A DNA stretch of 12,445 nucleotides from Candidatus Zixiibacteriota bacterium (GTDB lineage: Bacteria > Zixibacteria > MSB-5A5 > GN15 > FEB-12): NCBI GenBank assembly GCA_003641405.1, contig QNAF01000052.1, positions 1-12,445 on the forward strand, in the 5' to 3' direction. The position numbers and the translations under genes are program-made. The notes below the pieces were generated by a model that searched no databases, had not been told where the DNA came from, and saw only the letters and a list, made by a program, of their open reading frames with translations. Shown piece by piece: positions 1-7,722 of the stretch. Position 1 is the first letter of the stretch. Each line of letters begins with the position of its first letter.

Positions 1-954
1 AGGTAGACAATTGGTCCCCATACTGATACCCTGCTTGAGAAGCTGGCGCACTGTTCTTGAGTTCATCATTGCCCGGTAGCAACCGGGGTATCTTGTCGGA
101 ATCAGTGAATCCACAATGGACCGAACCATTCGTTCGTCTGCCGGTACACGTAGATCAAGGACGATCTCTCTTATGCCTGAGAAGGTGGAGTCGACGGGCT
201 CCCTCGTAAGCACATGCCCCCATCCACTGGAATCTGTAGCACTAAGTGACTTGCGGAACCTTCGCTCACCGCGGCTTCTGGAGTAACTGTAGCGACCGAT
301 AGTGAAAAACTGAATAGGGCCTTCTGTAAACGGCTCCTGTTCTAATAGATGCATCTCGTCTTCAAGCTTCTGCATTTCTGCCGCTGTCATGCCATCTGGA
401 CTAAGTCGGCGTACAATATCGTCTTTATAGTGACCAACACAGAACTCAATACTGTCTCTGTTCGGTATGAAATACCAGAAGTAGGAGCGAGTTGGTCCCC
501 CACATCCGGTGGCGATAAGTTCCAATCCGCTGGTATCCTTAGCAGGTATCACCAGGTCCAGATGATAGACTCCCGGGCTATCGGGTCGAGCATTTGTTGT
601 CCAGGAACGCGGCCCGGAATAATCCAAGTTGTGGACATCAATAACTTCCAAGAGAACTTCACCGCAAGGTAGAGTGGACGCCACTTCTACTTTCAGGTTA
701 ACATGTCCGGGCTTCACATGCTCAGGCTCAGCTATTACCCACATAAGCTTGAACGGGATAGACCCCACTTCGTAGCTATCCTTGCCGTAGCCGGCCTTCT
801 CCAGAAGTGCATCCAATTCAGCGCGACTGACCAGATTGACGGAATCCGGGACCCTCGTCATTACCTTGTGCTGCGCTGCCCCTGTACTGCATAGAACAGC
901 TACAGCAACAACTGAAACCATAATCAAGTTCTTCATCTCTCTCAACATACGCAT
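1..954 (-). CDS. Secreted protein of unknown function, 3' end outside window
   Basis: An uninterrupted minus-strand frame of 318 codons begins at an ATG at 954-952 and is still open at base 1, so the C-terminus is missing. The N-terminus has the shape of a signal peptide: a short charged segment with R and K, a hydrophobic run (MVSVVAVAVLC), then a small-residue site at about STGAAQ. AAGGGG lies 3 nt upstream of this ATG. In-frame ATGs at 948 and 936 are possible alternatives, and the last gives the more typical start MKNLIM. The middle of the protein (about residues 75-175) alternates hydrophobic and polar residues and ends in an aromatic stretch (SYFWYFIPN), as a beta-sandwich domain might. 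A charged, helix-prone segment follows (AAEMQKLEDEMHLLEQE). I recognise no family or catalytic motif. It is divergent from the M16 peptidase gene. Export is inferred; function is unknown. Confidence 0.75.
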   Translation of the reverse strand, partial: MRMLREMKNLIMVSVVAVAVLCSTGAAQHKVMTRVPDSVNLVSRAELDALLEKAGYGKDSYEVGSIPFKLMWVIAEPEHVKPGHVNLKVEVASTLPCGEVLLEVIDVHNLDYSGPRSWTTNARPDSPGVYHLDLVIPAKDTSGLELIATGCGGPTRSYFWYFIPNRDSIEFCVGHYKDDIVRRLSPDGMTAAEMQKLEDEMHLLEQEPFTEGPIQFFTIGRYSYSRSRGERRFRKSLSATDSSGWGHVLTREPVDSTFSGIREIVLDLRVPADERMVRSIVDSLIPTRYPGCYRAMMNSRTVRQLLKQGISMGTNCLP

Positions 955-1279
955 AAACCCCTTTCATGTCCTTATACAAAGGACGTTCCAGCCCAGACGG
1001 TTGTTCAAAACCGTTCCATATCTCAATTCCGTCAGGTTACGAGCAACCTGACCTACTATTGAATATCCCAACAAGTACACAATGCGAGTATTCCCAATAC
1101 GTAATTCGTGAAATCCGATCTGGATTGTCAAGAGAGAAGCTGCGAAATGCCAAGATATCACAGCAAGCCGTGTGGTTCTTTGCGGCAAAATTAGACTAAA
1201 CCAAGTCGCTTGCCATTACGTCTAATTAACAATATCATGCTGGAGAATCACGGTTAACAACGATTGAAAGGACCATACC
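955..1279. other. Divergent intergenic region with two perfect hairpins
   Basis: This 325-nt stretch separates the minus-strand secreted-protein gene from the plus-strand M16 gene. It contains a 6-bp stem with a 6-nt loop (ACGGTT/AACCGT, 997-1014) and an 8-bp perfect stem with a 6-nt loop (GTCAGGTT/AACCTGAC, 1031-1052). Neither is followed by a T-run on either strand, so they do not look like intrinsic terminators. On the minus strand a perfect TTGACA lies at 1131-1126, but the hexamer 16 nt further on (ACGAAT) is a poor -10, so that promoter is only weakly suggested. If it is used, both hairpins would lie in the leader of the minus-strand gene. Small frames here overlap on both strands and have no supporting features. 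Confidence 0.6.
1210..1238 (+). promoter_or_regulatory. Candidate sigma70-type promoter for the M16 peptidase gene
   Basis: TTGCCA (1210-1215) and TATCAT (1233-1238) are 17 nt apart and lie about 40 nt upstream of the M16 start codon. Each hexamer departs from consensus, so this is a candidate judged by pattern only. It differs from the TTGACR-N16-TATATT pair upstream of the two downstream genes. Confidence 0.35.
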
Positions 1280-4200
1280 ATGAAACGCACGTTTAGCAGT
1301 CTGGGACTGATTCTATTGGCCTGTCTCGTAGTTGTAGCGCCGGTGTTGGCGGATGACTACCTCGAAGGCCTTCAGCCCGACCAGAAGATTAACGGGTTCA
1401 CAACCCTCAATGTTTATGAGAACAGCGCCGGCAAGGCGATGGGGGCGCGTTTTGTTTCCGACAAGTACGGTTTTCTCATCGACGTGATGCAGATTCAGTC
1501 AGTGCCTCAGGCATTCTACTGGGTCAAGACACCGCCGACATCAAGCATGGGTGAACCTCACGCATGTGAGCATCTGCTTTTGGGCAAAGGCAACCGTGGT
1601 CGTTATGTATCGGCCCTGGAAGACATGGCCTTGGGAAACAGTTCGGCTTACACCACCCAGCAGTGGACGGTTTACCATTTCAACACGACTGCCGGCGAAG
1701 ATACCTTCTACGAGTTGTTCGAAGCTAAACTGGCGGCGTTGCTGAATCCGAATTTCGAGGACGAGGAGATACTGCGCGAAGTCTGCCACATCGGTGTGAA
1801 TGTGGATCAGGAGACCGGGGAGCTTTCTTTGGACGAGAAGGGTACTGTCTACACCGAGATGGTGAGCGCGTTTGAGCAGCCCTACTATTCCACCTGGGGG
1901 CAGGTCTACAAGATGATCTACGGGAAGGAACATCCCCTGGGCTATACTTCGGGTGGTAATCCCGATGTTATGCGGGCAATGGTACCTGATGACATGTGGA
2001 AATTCCACAAGGATTTTTATCGCCTGTCCAACATGGGTGTAATTGTTTCAATTCCGAGTGAAATCACAATCCCGTCTTACCTGAACCGTATGGACGAGAT
2101 GCTTGCGCGTTGCCAGAATTTTGAAGATTCCAGCGAATTTGTTGGTATCGGAGCTTTCGATTTCCCTGAGCCACACCCAGAACCGGTTGGGACAACGAAG
2201 CTCGCCACCTATCCCAGTGAGCGGCAGGAAGATCCCGGCTATCTACTGTACTGTTGGTGGTCGGATTTGGAACTTGGCTGCAATGAGCGCTTCATGCTCG
2301 ATCTGTTCCTGCAGACTTTTTCTTCCGGCCAGACATCTAATTTGTACAATCTATTCATCAACTCCCAAACTCGCCGGATAGACCTCGGCGGGAACACGGT
2401 CTACGGTGGTTCTGATAACGATCTGGGTACAACTGTGTACTTCGGTCTTGAGGGCATTGGTAACTCCAATGTGAGCAGGATCATGCTGGATAGTGTGGGG
2501 TCGATGATTGTGGCCGCGATGCGGCACGTGCGTGATCTTGAAGATGGTTCTGAGGCTCTGCGCGAGTTCAATGATCGCGCTCGCAACCGGTTGACTCAAC
2601 AGAAGAGGCAGGCTGACAATTTTCTAAACTCTCCACCGACGTTTGGTTTCCGTGGTGGTCCGGGAGGAGCCTGGCAATATGCTCTTCTGGATCTCGAATG
2701 TGAGACCAGTTTCCGCAAGTCGCTTGTGGGCAAGGAGCGCTTTGCTTTCGCAGAGGAGCTTCTCTCCGGTAACAAGAATATCTGGAAGGAGAGAATCGAT
2801 AGCTGGGGCATGCTCACGGTTCCACCGTATGCACTTGGCGCTACGCCGAGCACGGATATCATAGCGAAGAATGCTGTTGCGAAAGAGGCTCGCATCGCAG
2901 GTTACCTGAATGATTTCAAGAAGAAATACGGTACTGAAGATGACCAGCAGGCCATCGCCAGCTACCAGGAGGAGTTTGACGCCAAAACAGCAGAGCTTGA
3001 GGCTCTGGGCAACGACGATAAGCTTCCGGGATTCGTCGATAATCCACCGATGACTCTGGACGACCAGCTTGACTGGCAGACCATCACTCTTCCCGGCGGT
3101 GTGCAGATGGTAGCTTCGACGTTTGAAAACATGACGGCGTCGCAGGTAGGTCTTGGCCTCAGATTGAATGTGATACCGGAATCGCTTCTGGTCTATGTGC
3201 CGTTGTTACCGAGTATTCTCACCAATATCGGCGTGATTCGCGATGGACAGGTCATCACCTATGATCAGATGACAGAGCGACTGAGGCAGGAAGTGCTCGG
3301 CTTGAACGCCAATTTCAGCACTGGATACACCACGGAGCGAGTAGAGCTCTTCCTTACAGGACGGGGCAATAATCTTGACGAATTGAAGAGCGCTATCGGA
3401 TGGATGGATGCGGCGCTTTTCTCTCCGTATTTATCCGCCGACAATTTGCCAAGGATGCTTGACCTTATCGACCAGTCCATGTTCAACCTGAGGGATGTTA
3501 CAAACGGCCATGAGGAGAACTGGGTTGGAGATCCGGCAAATGCTTACCGTTTCCAGCATAATCCGCTTTTCCTTTCAACCAGCAGCTTCATGACGAAGAT
3601 TCATCATCTCCAACGACTCAAGTGGATGCTCACCGATCCCGGCGATGAACAGCAGCGCGAGGAACTTGCCGGATTTATGACAGCACTGGCGGCTGCCGGT
3701 AAGGGTAAAGACAGGGAAGCGTTGGTGGGGATGCTAAGTGAGCTGACGGATGCCGAGGGGTCAGAATCAGATGGTGCTTCTTCGGCTATCAAAGAGAGCT
3801 ATCTGGCTCTCAGTGAGTCATCACGCAAGATTGCCGGTGAAATCGCCGGTGTTCTGAGGAGTTCGCTTGACGATATCCCGGATGCTCATCTTGCAGTCGA
3901 TTGGATGTATCTTTGTACCGAGACCAGGGCCGATCTTTTGGTCAGTCCGTCAGAGGCAATCGCGGAAATCAGCCACATTCTCGATCTTATTCGCAAAGCC
4001 GATGTCGCGCGTATGTACATGGTGTCCAACACTGCCGATCGTGAAGCGACAATGCGCATGATTGGAGGACTGGTTGGCAGGCTGGATTCCGAGCATGCTT
4101 CCGTTACTCAGGATTATGGCAGCACGGATCGGATCGCAGCCCGCTTGCAGGAACGTGAGCCGTCCGCCACAGATCCTCTTTATGTGGGTCTTGCTTACGA

Positions 4201-4855
4201 AGGTACGCGTAACGGTATTCTGCAGTTCACTGCCAGGCAAGCCGGCTGTTATGATACAACCTCTGCTTCGGTACTCAAGTGTCTGTCCGGCAAGTTATAC
4301 GGTGGTGGTGGGCCACACGGCCTGTTTATGAACACATGGGCTGCTGGTCTTGCATATAGTAACGGTTACGGCTATAATCCGGGTAGTGGGCGGTGCTCTT
4401 ACTATGCAGAGCGGTGTCCGGATGTTGCCGTCACAATGCGATTCGTGGTTGACCTTCTCAAGAATGCCAAGGATGATCCCGGACTTGCTGACTACACTAT
4501 CGCCCAGGTGTTTGGTGGTTCGCGGGCGGCGTCTCGCTATGAACAGAGAGGTGCTGCCATGGCCGCAGATCTTACTGATGGTTTCACGCCTGAGATGGTT
4601 CGGGCTTTCCGTCAGAGAGTTCTCGACCTCAAGGCTTCCGAGAACCTCTATGGTAAGTTGAAAGCGCGTATGGAAGAGTCTTACGGGCCGGTCCTGATCG
4701 GCTATGGTGCTCCCTTGTCAGAGAGTAAAGACGGTAATTTCTTTCTGATCGGCCCCGAAACCCAGTTCGAGTTGCTGGAAGACCTCATTGAGCAGGCGGA
4801 AAGCAAACAGACAGTGTACAGGCTTTATCCGCGTGACTACTGGTTGGCTATGTAG
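1280..4855 (+). CDS. Exported M16C zinc metallopeptidase (presequence-protease-like)
   Basis: This encodes 1191 residues and starts at an ATG 7 nt after AAAGGA (1267-1272). A signal peptide covers about residues 1-24 (hydrophobic ILLACLVVVAPVLA, then DD), so the enzyme probably acts in the periplasm or outside. The inverted zinc motif HXXEH is H94-A-C-E97-H98. The sequence KGTVYTEM places a Glu at 193, 95 residues after H98, which matches the long spacing of presequence proteases (Cym1/PreP) rather than pitrilysin. Zinc ligands are therefore predicted as H94, H98 and E193, with E97 as the catalytic base. A charged linker near residues 540-590 leads into an M16C-associated-like region (LPGFVDNPPMTLDDQ). 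The C-terminal half has a glycine-rich segment, WAAGLAYSNG (1020-1029), where the family usually has RxxGGAYG; Tyr1026 is kept but the Arg position is Trp1020. It is longer than typical PreP (about 1000 residues), partly from a helical insert near residues 790-860. Family knowledge: these enzymes enclose and degrade peptides and unfolded segments. The physiological substrate is unknown. Confidence 0.9.
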   Translation: MKRTFSSLGLILLACLVVVAPVLADDYLEGLQPDQKINGFTTLNVYENSAGKAMGARFVSDKYGFLIDVMQIQSVPQAFYWVKTPPTSSMGEPHACEHLLLGKGNRGRYVSALEDMALGNSSAYTTQQWTVYHFNTTAGEDTFYELFEAKLAALLNPNFEDEEILREVCHIGVNVDQETGELSLDEKGTVYTEMVSAFEQPYYSTWGQVYKMIYGKEHPLGYTSGGNPDVMRAMVPDDMWKFHKDFYRLSNMGVIVSIPSEITIPSYLNRMDEMLARCQNFEDSSEFVGIGAFDFPEPHPEPVGTTKLATYPSERQEDPGYLLYCWWSDLELGCNERFMLDLFLQTFSSGQTSNLYNLFINSQTRRIDLGGNTVYGGSDNDLGTTVYFGLEGIGNSNVSRIMLDSVGSMIVAAMRHVRDLEDGSEALREFNDRARNRLTQQKRQADNFLNSPPTFGFRGGPGGAWQYALLDLECETSFRKSLVGKERFAFAEELLSGNKNIWKERIDSWGMLTVPPYALGATPSTDIIAKNAVAKEARIAGYLNDFKKKYGTEDDQQAIASYQEEFDAKTAELEALGNDDKLPGFVDNPPMTLDDQLDWQTITLPGGVQMVASTFENMTASQVGLGLRLNVIPESLLVYVPLLPSILTNIGVIRDGQVITYDQMTERLRQEVLGLNANFSTGYTTERVELFLTGRGNNLDELKSAIGWMDAALFSPYLSADNLPRMLDLIDQSMFNLRDVTNGHEENWVGDPANAYRFQHNPLFLSTSSFMTKIHHLQRLKWMLTDPGDEQQREELAGFMTALAAAGKGKDREALVGMLSELTDAEGSESDGASSAIKESYLALSESSRKIAGEIAGVLRSSLDDIPDAHLAVDWMYLCTETRADLLVSPSEAIAEISHILDLIRKADVARMYMVSNTADREATMRMIGGLVGRLDSEHASVTQDYGSTDRIAARLQEREPSATDPLYVGLAYEGTRNGILQFTARQAGCYDTTSASVLKCLSGKLYGGGGPHGLFMNTWAAGLAYSNGYGYNPGSGRCSYYAERCPDVAVTMRFVVDLLKNAKDDPGLADYTIAQVFGGSRAASRYEQRGAAMAADLTDGFTPEMVRAFRQRVLDLKASENLYGKLKARMEESYGPVLIGYGAPLSESKDGNFFLIGPETQFELLEDLIEQAESKQTVYRLYPRDYWLAM

Positions 4856-4975
4856 TCTGGCGTGGTTCTTGCAAGCTTATTCAATGCGAAGACTCCGCAA
4901 GTGGGTGCGTTTCACCGCACCCACCGCGTTGTCTCCTAATCCTGATCTTGACAATTAGTTATTTCTTCCTATATT
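4856..4975 (+). repeat. Intergenic module copy A (CTTGCAAGCT, GC hairpin, promoter)
   Basis: The module begins directly after the M16 stop codon and ends at the -10 hexamer ahead of the LVIVD-repeat gene. It contains CTTGCAAGCT (4868-4877) and a 9-bp perfect stem with loop TTTCAC (GTGGGTGCG 4901-4909, CGCACCCAC 4916-4924). TTGACA-N16-TATATT follows. Ungapped from 4856 to 4909 it matches copy B (7614-7667) at 41 of 54 positions, and 11 of the 13 differences are transitions. One difference inside the stem is compensated: a T-A pair here is a C-G pair in copy B. No T-run follows the stem, so a simple intrinsic terminator is not supported, although the position behind a stop codon would suit termination or 3'-end protection. 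Confidence 0.65.
4948..4975 (+). promoter_or_regulatory. Sigma70-type promoter for the LVIVD-repeat gene
   Basis: A perfect -35 TTGACA (4948-4953) is separated by 16 nt from TATATT (4970-4975). The expected transcription start lies near 4982, leaving a leader of roughly 90 nt before the ATG at 5071. The same hexamers with the same 16-nt spacer recur in copy B, which strengthens the call. Confidence 0.65.
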
Positions 4976-5070
4976 GAAATCAAGTTGTTCTCATCTCACC
5001 TGCCTGATCGGCGGGGTTACTAGTACTGCGTAGGATAGATTATACATACCGTCATCGCCTGAGGTTACTT

Positions 5071-7284
5071 ATGAAACTGTCAAGAAGTTGTATTGGAATC
5101 TTCTTCGCGATCATTCTGCTTGCATCACAGATACTCGTTGCAGAGCCTATCAATTCTGATAGCATACAACAGGTTCTCAACAACTACCGGGATAGCTCAA
5201 ACTCCCAGCCTCTTTCATCCGAAAGTCCGGGTATCACCTTTCTGTCCAGCATTCTATGGGCTGGAATTGAAGATGTCTGGATCGATGGCAACTACGCCTA
5301 TTGCTCGTTTGAAAATGGTTTGGTCATTCTTGATATCTCGGACCCGACGGACCCCGACTATATCTCCTCTCTGTATCTTGAGGGGGGCGGGAACGGACTC
5401 TGCAAGGCAGATGACTACGTTTACCTTGCGGACGGCAGTACCGGCCTGGCGATCATCTCAGTAACCAATCCCGCAAACCCCGTACTTACCGGCAGTTACG
5501 ACACACCCGGCAGCGCGAGGGATGTTATAGTAAGCGGGAACTTTGCCTTCGTGGCCGACAACTACAGTGGTCTGCAGATCATTGACATTTCAACGCCATC
5601 GACTCCGTCGCTTGAGGGGAGCTTCGTTTACGACGCCGAGCGAACGGCTGCCAATATCACAATAGAGGGCAACACGGCCTATGTCACCACCTATGGCATC
5701 GGCATCCGAGGTGTGACGTTTTTCGACGTAACTGACCCATCCAGTCCGGACTCGGTTGGCTTCTATGATACGGTTGGTAACCCCGGTGAAGCCGACGTAG
5801 TCGACACCATTATGTACATCTCAACTGGCACGCATGGCTTTCACGTTATAAGCGTCAATGACCCCGCCAATCCAGTTGTACTTGGAGCGTTTCCCACAAC
5901 TCATATCACGCGTGATATTCAGATAGTGGGCACACTTGCCTACACGGCGGAATGGTCCGGTGGTCTCCAGATAATCGACGTCACCACTCCTGGTGGCATG
6001 TTCTTTGTCGGTAGTAACACCGACTCCGAAATCGCCTATAACGTATTTGTTATCGATGGTATAGCCTACATGGTGGACACAGGTAACGGCCTTCGGGCAA
6101 TTGATGTCAGCACATCTGGTGCTCCGGTTCAAGAGGGTTTCTACGCCACGATAAACTCGGTTGAAGATGTCAGGATTCAAGACACGCTTGCATACGTTGC
6201 CTGCGGAACAAGTGGGATGCAGATTGTCAATATTACCGATCCTCAATCACCGAGTTTGATGGGCCTTTACGCCGACTGTGACGAGGCTCGCTCCGTCTTC
6301 GTAAAGGACAGTGTGGCCTACGTTGCCGACGCCGATGTAGGTGTACACCTGGTGGATATAAGAGATCCGCTATCCCCAGTACAGTTTGATGTATATGATA
6401 TCATGGGATTCACAAACGACGTCTTTGTTCTCGACACATTGGCATATATACCAGTAGTTCCATTCGGCCTGGAAATCGTGAATGTGAAGAATCCTGCAAA
6501 TCCGTTGTTTCTCGGTTTTGGTGAAACAATGGACCTTGCCTGGCACGTTTTTGTCGCTGACACCGTAGCCTATGTGGCCGATGGTGACAGTGGTATGCAG
6601 ATTATCAACGTTGCCAACCCGACTTTTCCTCAGCAGATCGGTCGATTCTATCGTCACGGTGCGTTCGCTCATGATGTTTACGTCGAGAACGCATTGGCCT
6701 ATATTGCGGATTTCGAGTTTGGCTTACAGGTCGTGAATGTCAGAAATCCATCCATGCCTTTGGAGGTCGGATCACAGAACACTTATGGTCTTTCGATGGG
6801 TCTTCTCATTTTGGACGATATAGCATATATAGCGAACGGACCCACAGGGTTCCTGAGTCTTGATGTCAGCGACCCGGCTGTTATGGACACTGTAGACTAC
6901 TATAATACACCAGGTCAGGCATCGGCTGTTGCTGTCTCCGGTGATTTGCTATGTGTTGCTGATCAGGGCTCACTGATATTTCTGCAAATGGAGAGTGGTT
7001 GTTGCATCCCTCCGACTGTGGGCGATCTTGACCAATCCGGCGGAGACTTAGGTTTCAACTACGACGGTGCTGATCTTTCGCTGATGATCAACGGTCTCTT
7101 TATCAATCCTTCGACAGGCTGGGACGGCATCTGTCTCGATGAAGCCGATATTGACTTCAGTTGTGATCGCCCGTGCGATAATGACATGGCTGTTGATGGT
7201 GCCGACCTGTCGTTGTTAATCGATGCCTTATTCATCCACCCCTTGCAGTATCTGCCGAGTTGTGATGGTTTGAAGAACTTATAG
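5071..7284 (+). CDS. Secreted LVIVD-repeat (beta-propeller-like) protein with dockerin-like tail
   Basis: This encodes 737 residues, with GAGG (5061-5064) 6 nt before the ATG. A signal peptide is clear (about residues 1-24, ending ILVA before EP). From about residue 60 to 640 the protein is a tandem array of 13 LVIVD-type repeats, each carrying a motif like GLQIIDISTPSTP followed by a Gly and aromatic residues. Most motifs recur every 42 residues, from G83 to G593. This fits the LVIVD family of predicted extracellular beta-propeller or surface-binding repeats, whose biochemical role is poorly known. The C-terminus (about 644-737) has a Cys pair and two dockerin-like units, with DGADLSLMINGLFI and DGADLSLLIDALFI. 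The same tail ends the metallopeptidase downstream, so it probably serves anchoring, sorting or assembly rather than this protein's own binding activity. No catalytic motif is visible. An adhesin or scaffold is a reasonable guess, not shown by sequence. Confidence 0.88.
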   Translation: MKLSRSCIGIFFAIILLASQILVAEPINSDSIQQVLNNYRDSSNSQPLSSESPGITFLSSILWAGIEDVWIDGNYAYCSFENGLVILDISDPTDPDYISSLYLEGGGNGLCKADDYVYLADGSTGLAIISVTNPANPVLTGSYDTPGSARDVIVSGNFAFVADNYSGLQIIDISTPSTPSLEGSFVYDAERTAANITIEGNTAYVTTYGIGIRGVTFFDVTDPSSPDSVGFYDTVGNPGEADVVDTIMYISTGTHGFHVISVNDPANPVVLGAFPTTHITRDIQIVGTLAYTAEWSGGLQIIDVTTPGGMFFVGSNTDSEIAYNVFVIDGIAYMVDTGNGLRAIDVSTSGAPVQEGFYATINSVEDVRIQDTLAYVACGTSGMQIVNITDPQSPSLMGLYADCDEARSVFVKDSVAYVADADVGVHLVDIRDPLSPVQFDVYDIMGFTNDVFVLDTLAYIPVVPFGLEIVNVKNPANPLFLGFGETMDLAWHVFVADTVAYVADGDSGMQIINVANPTFPQQIGRFYRHGAFAHDVYVENALAYIADFEFGLQVVNVRNPSMPLEVGSQNTYGLSMGLLILDDIAYIANGPTGFLSLDVSDPAVMDTVDYYNTPGQASAVAVSGDLLCVADQGSLIFLQMESGCCIPPTVGDLDQSGGDLGFNYDGADLSLMINGLFINPSTGWDGICLDEADIDFSCDRPCDNDMAVDGADLSLLIDALFIHPLQYLPSCDGLKNL

Positions 7285-7613
7285 GCCACTCGAGTGAAGC
7301 GGGAGTCAAGACGAAGAGTCTGCAGCATATCTCATTTGTAAGTTGTTGAAAAACTGATAGATGGTGGGCGGAGTACGTCCTCGTGCGCCGCCTGATGCCA
7401 AGCTATCGGCAGACGAGGAGAGGTTGTCCCAAAAGATTGTTTCGCTGGGTCCTGACCTCGACTTAGTCGAGGATGTGACCCTGCGATTCTTTGGATGTTA
7501 CTGCTGCCCAAAAGGTTCCTCAACCGGCAGTTCACATGCCCACTTTCAGTGGACACAGGAACCGCCGGAACGAACACTTGTGGACCAACCTCAGGACATC
7601 TGCCGCGCACGGG
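7285..7613. other. Non-coding stretch with nested hairpins, function unknown
   Basis: This 329-nt region follows the LVIVD-repeat gene and precedes module copy B. Short frames exist on both strands (for example 7361-7618 plus and 7332-7610 minus). They overlap each other, lack a convincing ribosome-binding site and encode low-plausibility peptides. The notable structure is a two-part hairpin: outer GGGTC/GACCC (7447-7451, 7477-7481), a symmetric 4x4 internal loop, then inner CCTCGAC/GTCGAGG (7456-7462, 7466-7472) with loop TTA. Smaller stems follow: GGTT/AACC (7514-7525) and CCACT/AGTGG (7540-7552). It could be a dispersed intergenic repeat, a structured 3' region, a small RNA or the remains of a gene. 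I cannot distinguish these. Confidence 0.5.
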
Positions 7614-7722
7614 TCTGATTTGGCTCTTGCAAGCTCGTTTAGTACGAAAACTCAGCAGGTGGGCGCGGTTTTACCGCGCCCATCACTTATTATCTTGACG
7701 TTTGACGTTAATCCGCTATATT
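7614..7722 (+). repeat. Intergenic module copy B (CTTGCAAGCT, GC hairpin, promoter)
   Basis: This is the second copy of the module at 4856-4975. It has CTTGCAAGCT (7626-7635) and a stem of TGGGCGCGG (7660-7668) with CCGCGCCCA (7674-7682) around a TTTTA loop. TTGACG-N16-TATATT follows. The hairpin keeps pairing where its sequence differs from copy A, which suggests selection on the structure or on a symmetric protein-binding site. Here it lies 330 nt from the preceding stop codon, so termination of the upstream gene is a less natural explanation than in copy A. Confidence 0.65.
7695..7722 (+). promoter_or_regulatory. Sigma70-type promoter for the HEXXH metallopeptidase gene
   Basis: TTGACG (7695-7700) is followed after 16 nt by TATATT (7717-7722). 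A second TTGACG overlaps the spacer at 7702-7707 but is too close to the -10 to serve it. Transcription would begin near 7729, giving an mRNA leader of about 205 nt. Confidence 0.6.

Noticed and set aside
971..976. TATAAG on the minus strand as a -10 box for the 1-954 gene
   Set aside because: No acceptable -35 lies 15-19 nt upstream, and the site is within 25 nt of the start codon, leaving almost no leader.
1541..2008. Minus-strand frame of 155 codons inside the M16 gene
   Set aside because: It is a shadow of a well-supported coding sequence and has no signal, motif or ribosome-binding site of its own. The same applies to the 141-codon minus-strand frame at 5821-6246.
4901..4924. Hairpin of module copy A as a classical intrinsic terminator for the M16 gene
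   Set aside because: No T-run follows the stem, and the equivalent hairpin in copy B is far from any stop codon. A terminator role is not excluded but is not supported by pattern.
5317..6900. Regular 126-nt periodicity as a CRISPR-like or DNA-level tandem repeat
   Set aside because: The period is a whole number of codons and conservation is at the protein level (LVIVD motifs), with divergent nucleotide sequence between units.
7361..7618. Short plus-strand frame (85 codons), with an overlapping minus-strand frame at 7332-7610, as possible small genes
   Set aside because: The frames overlap on opposite strands, have no convincing ribosome-binding site or recognisable peptide, and sit in hairpin-rich DNA.
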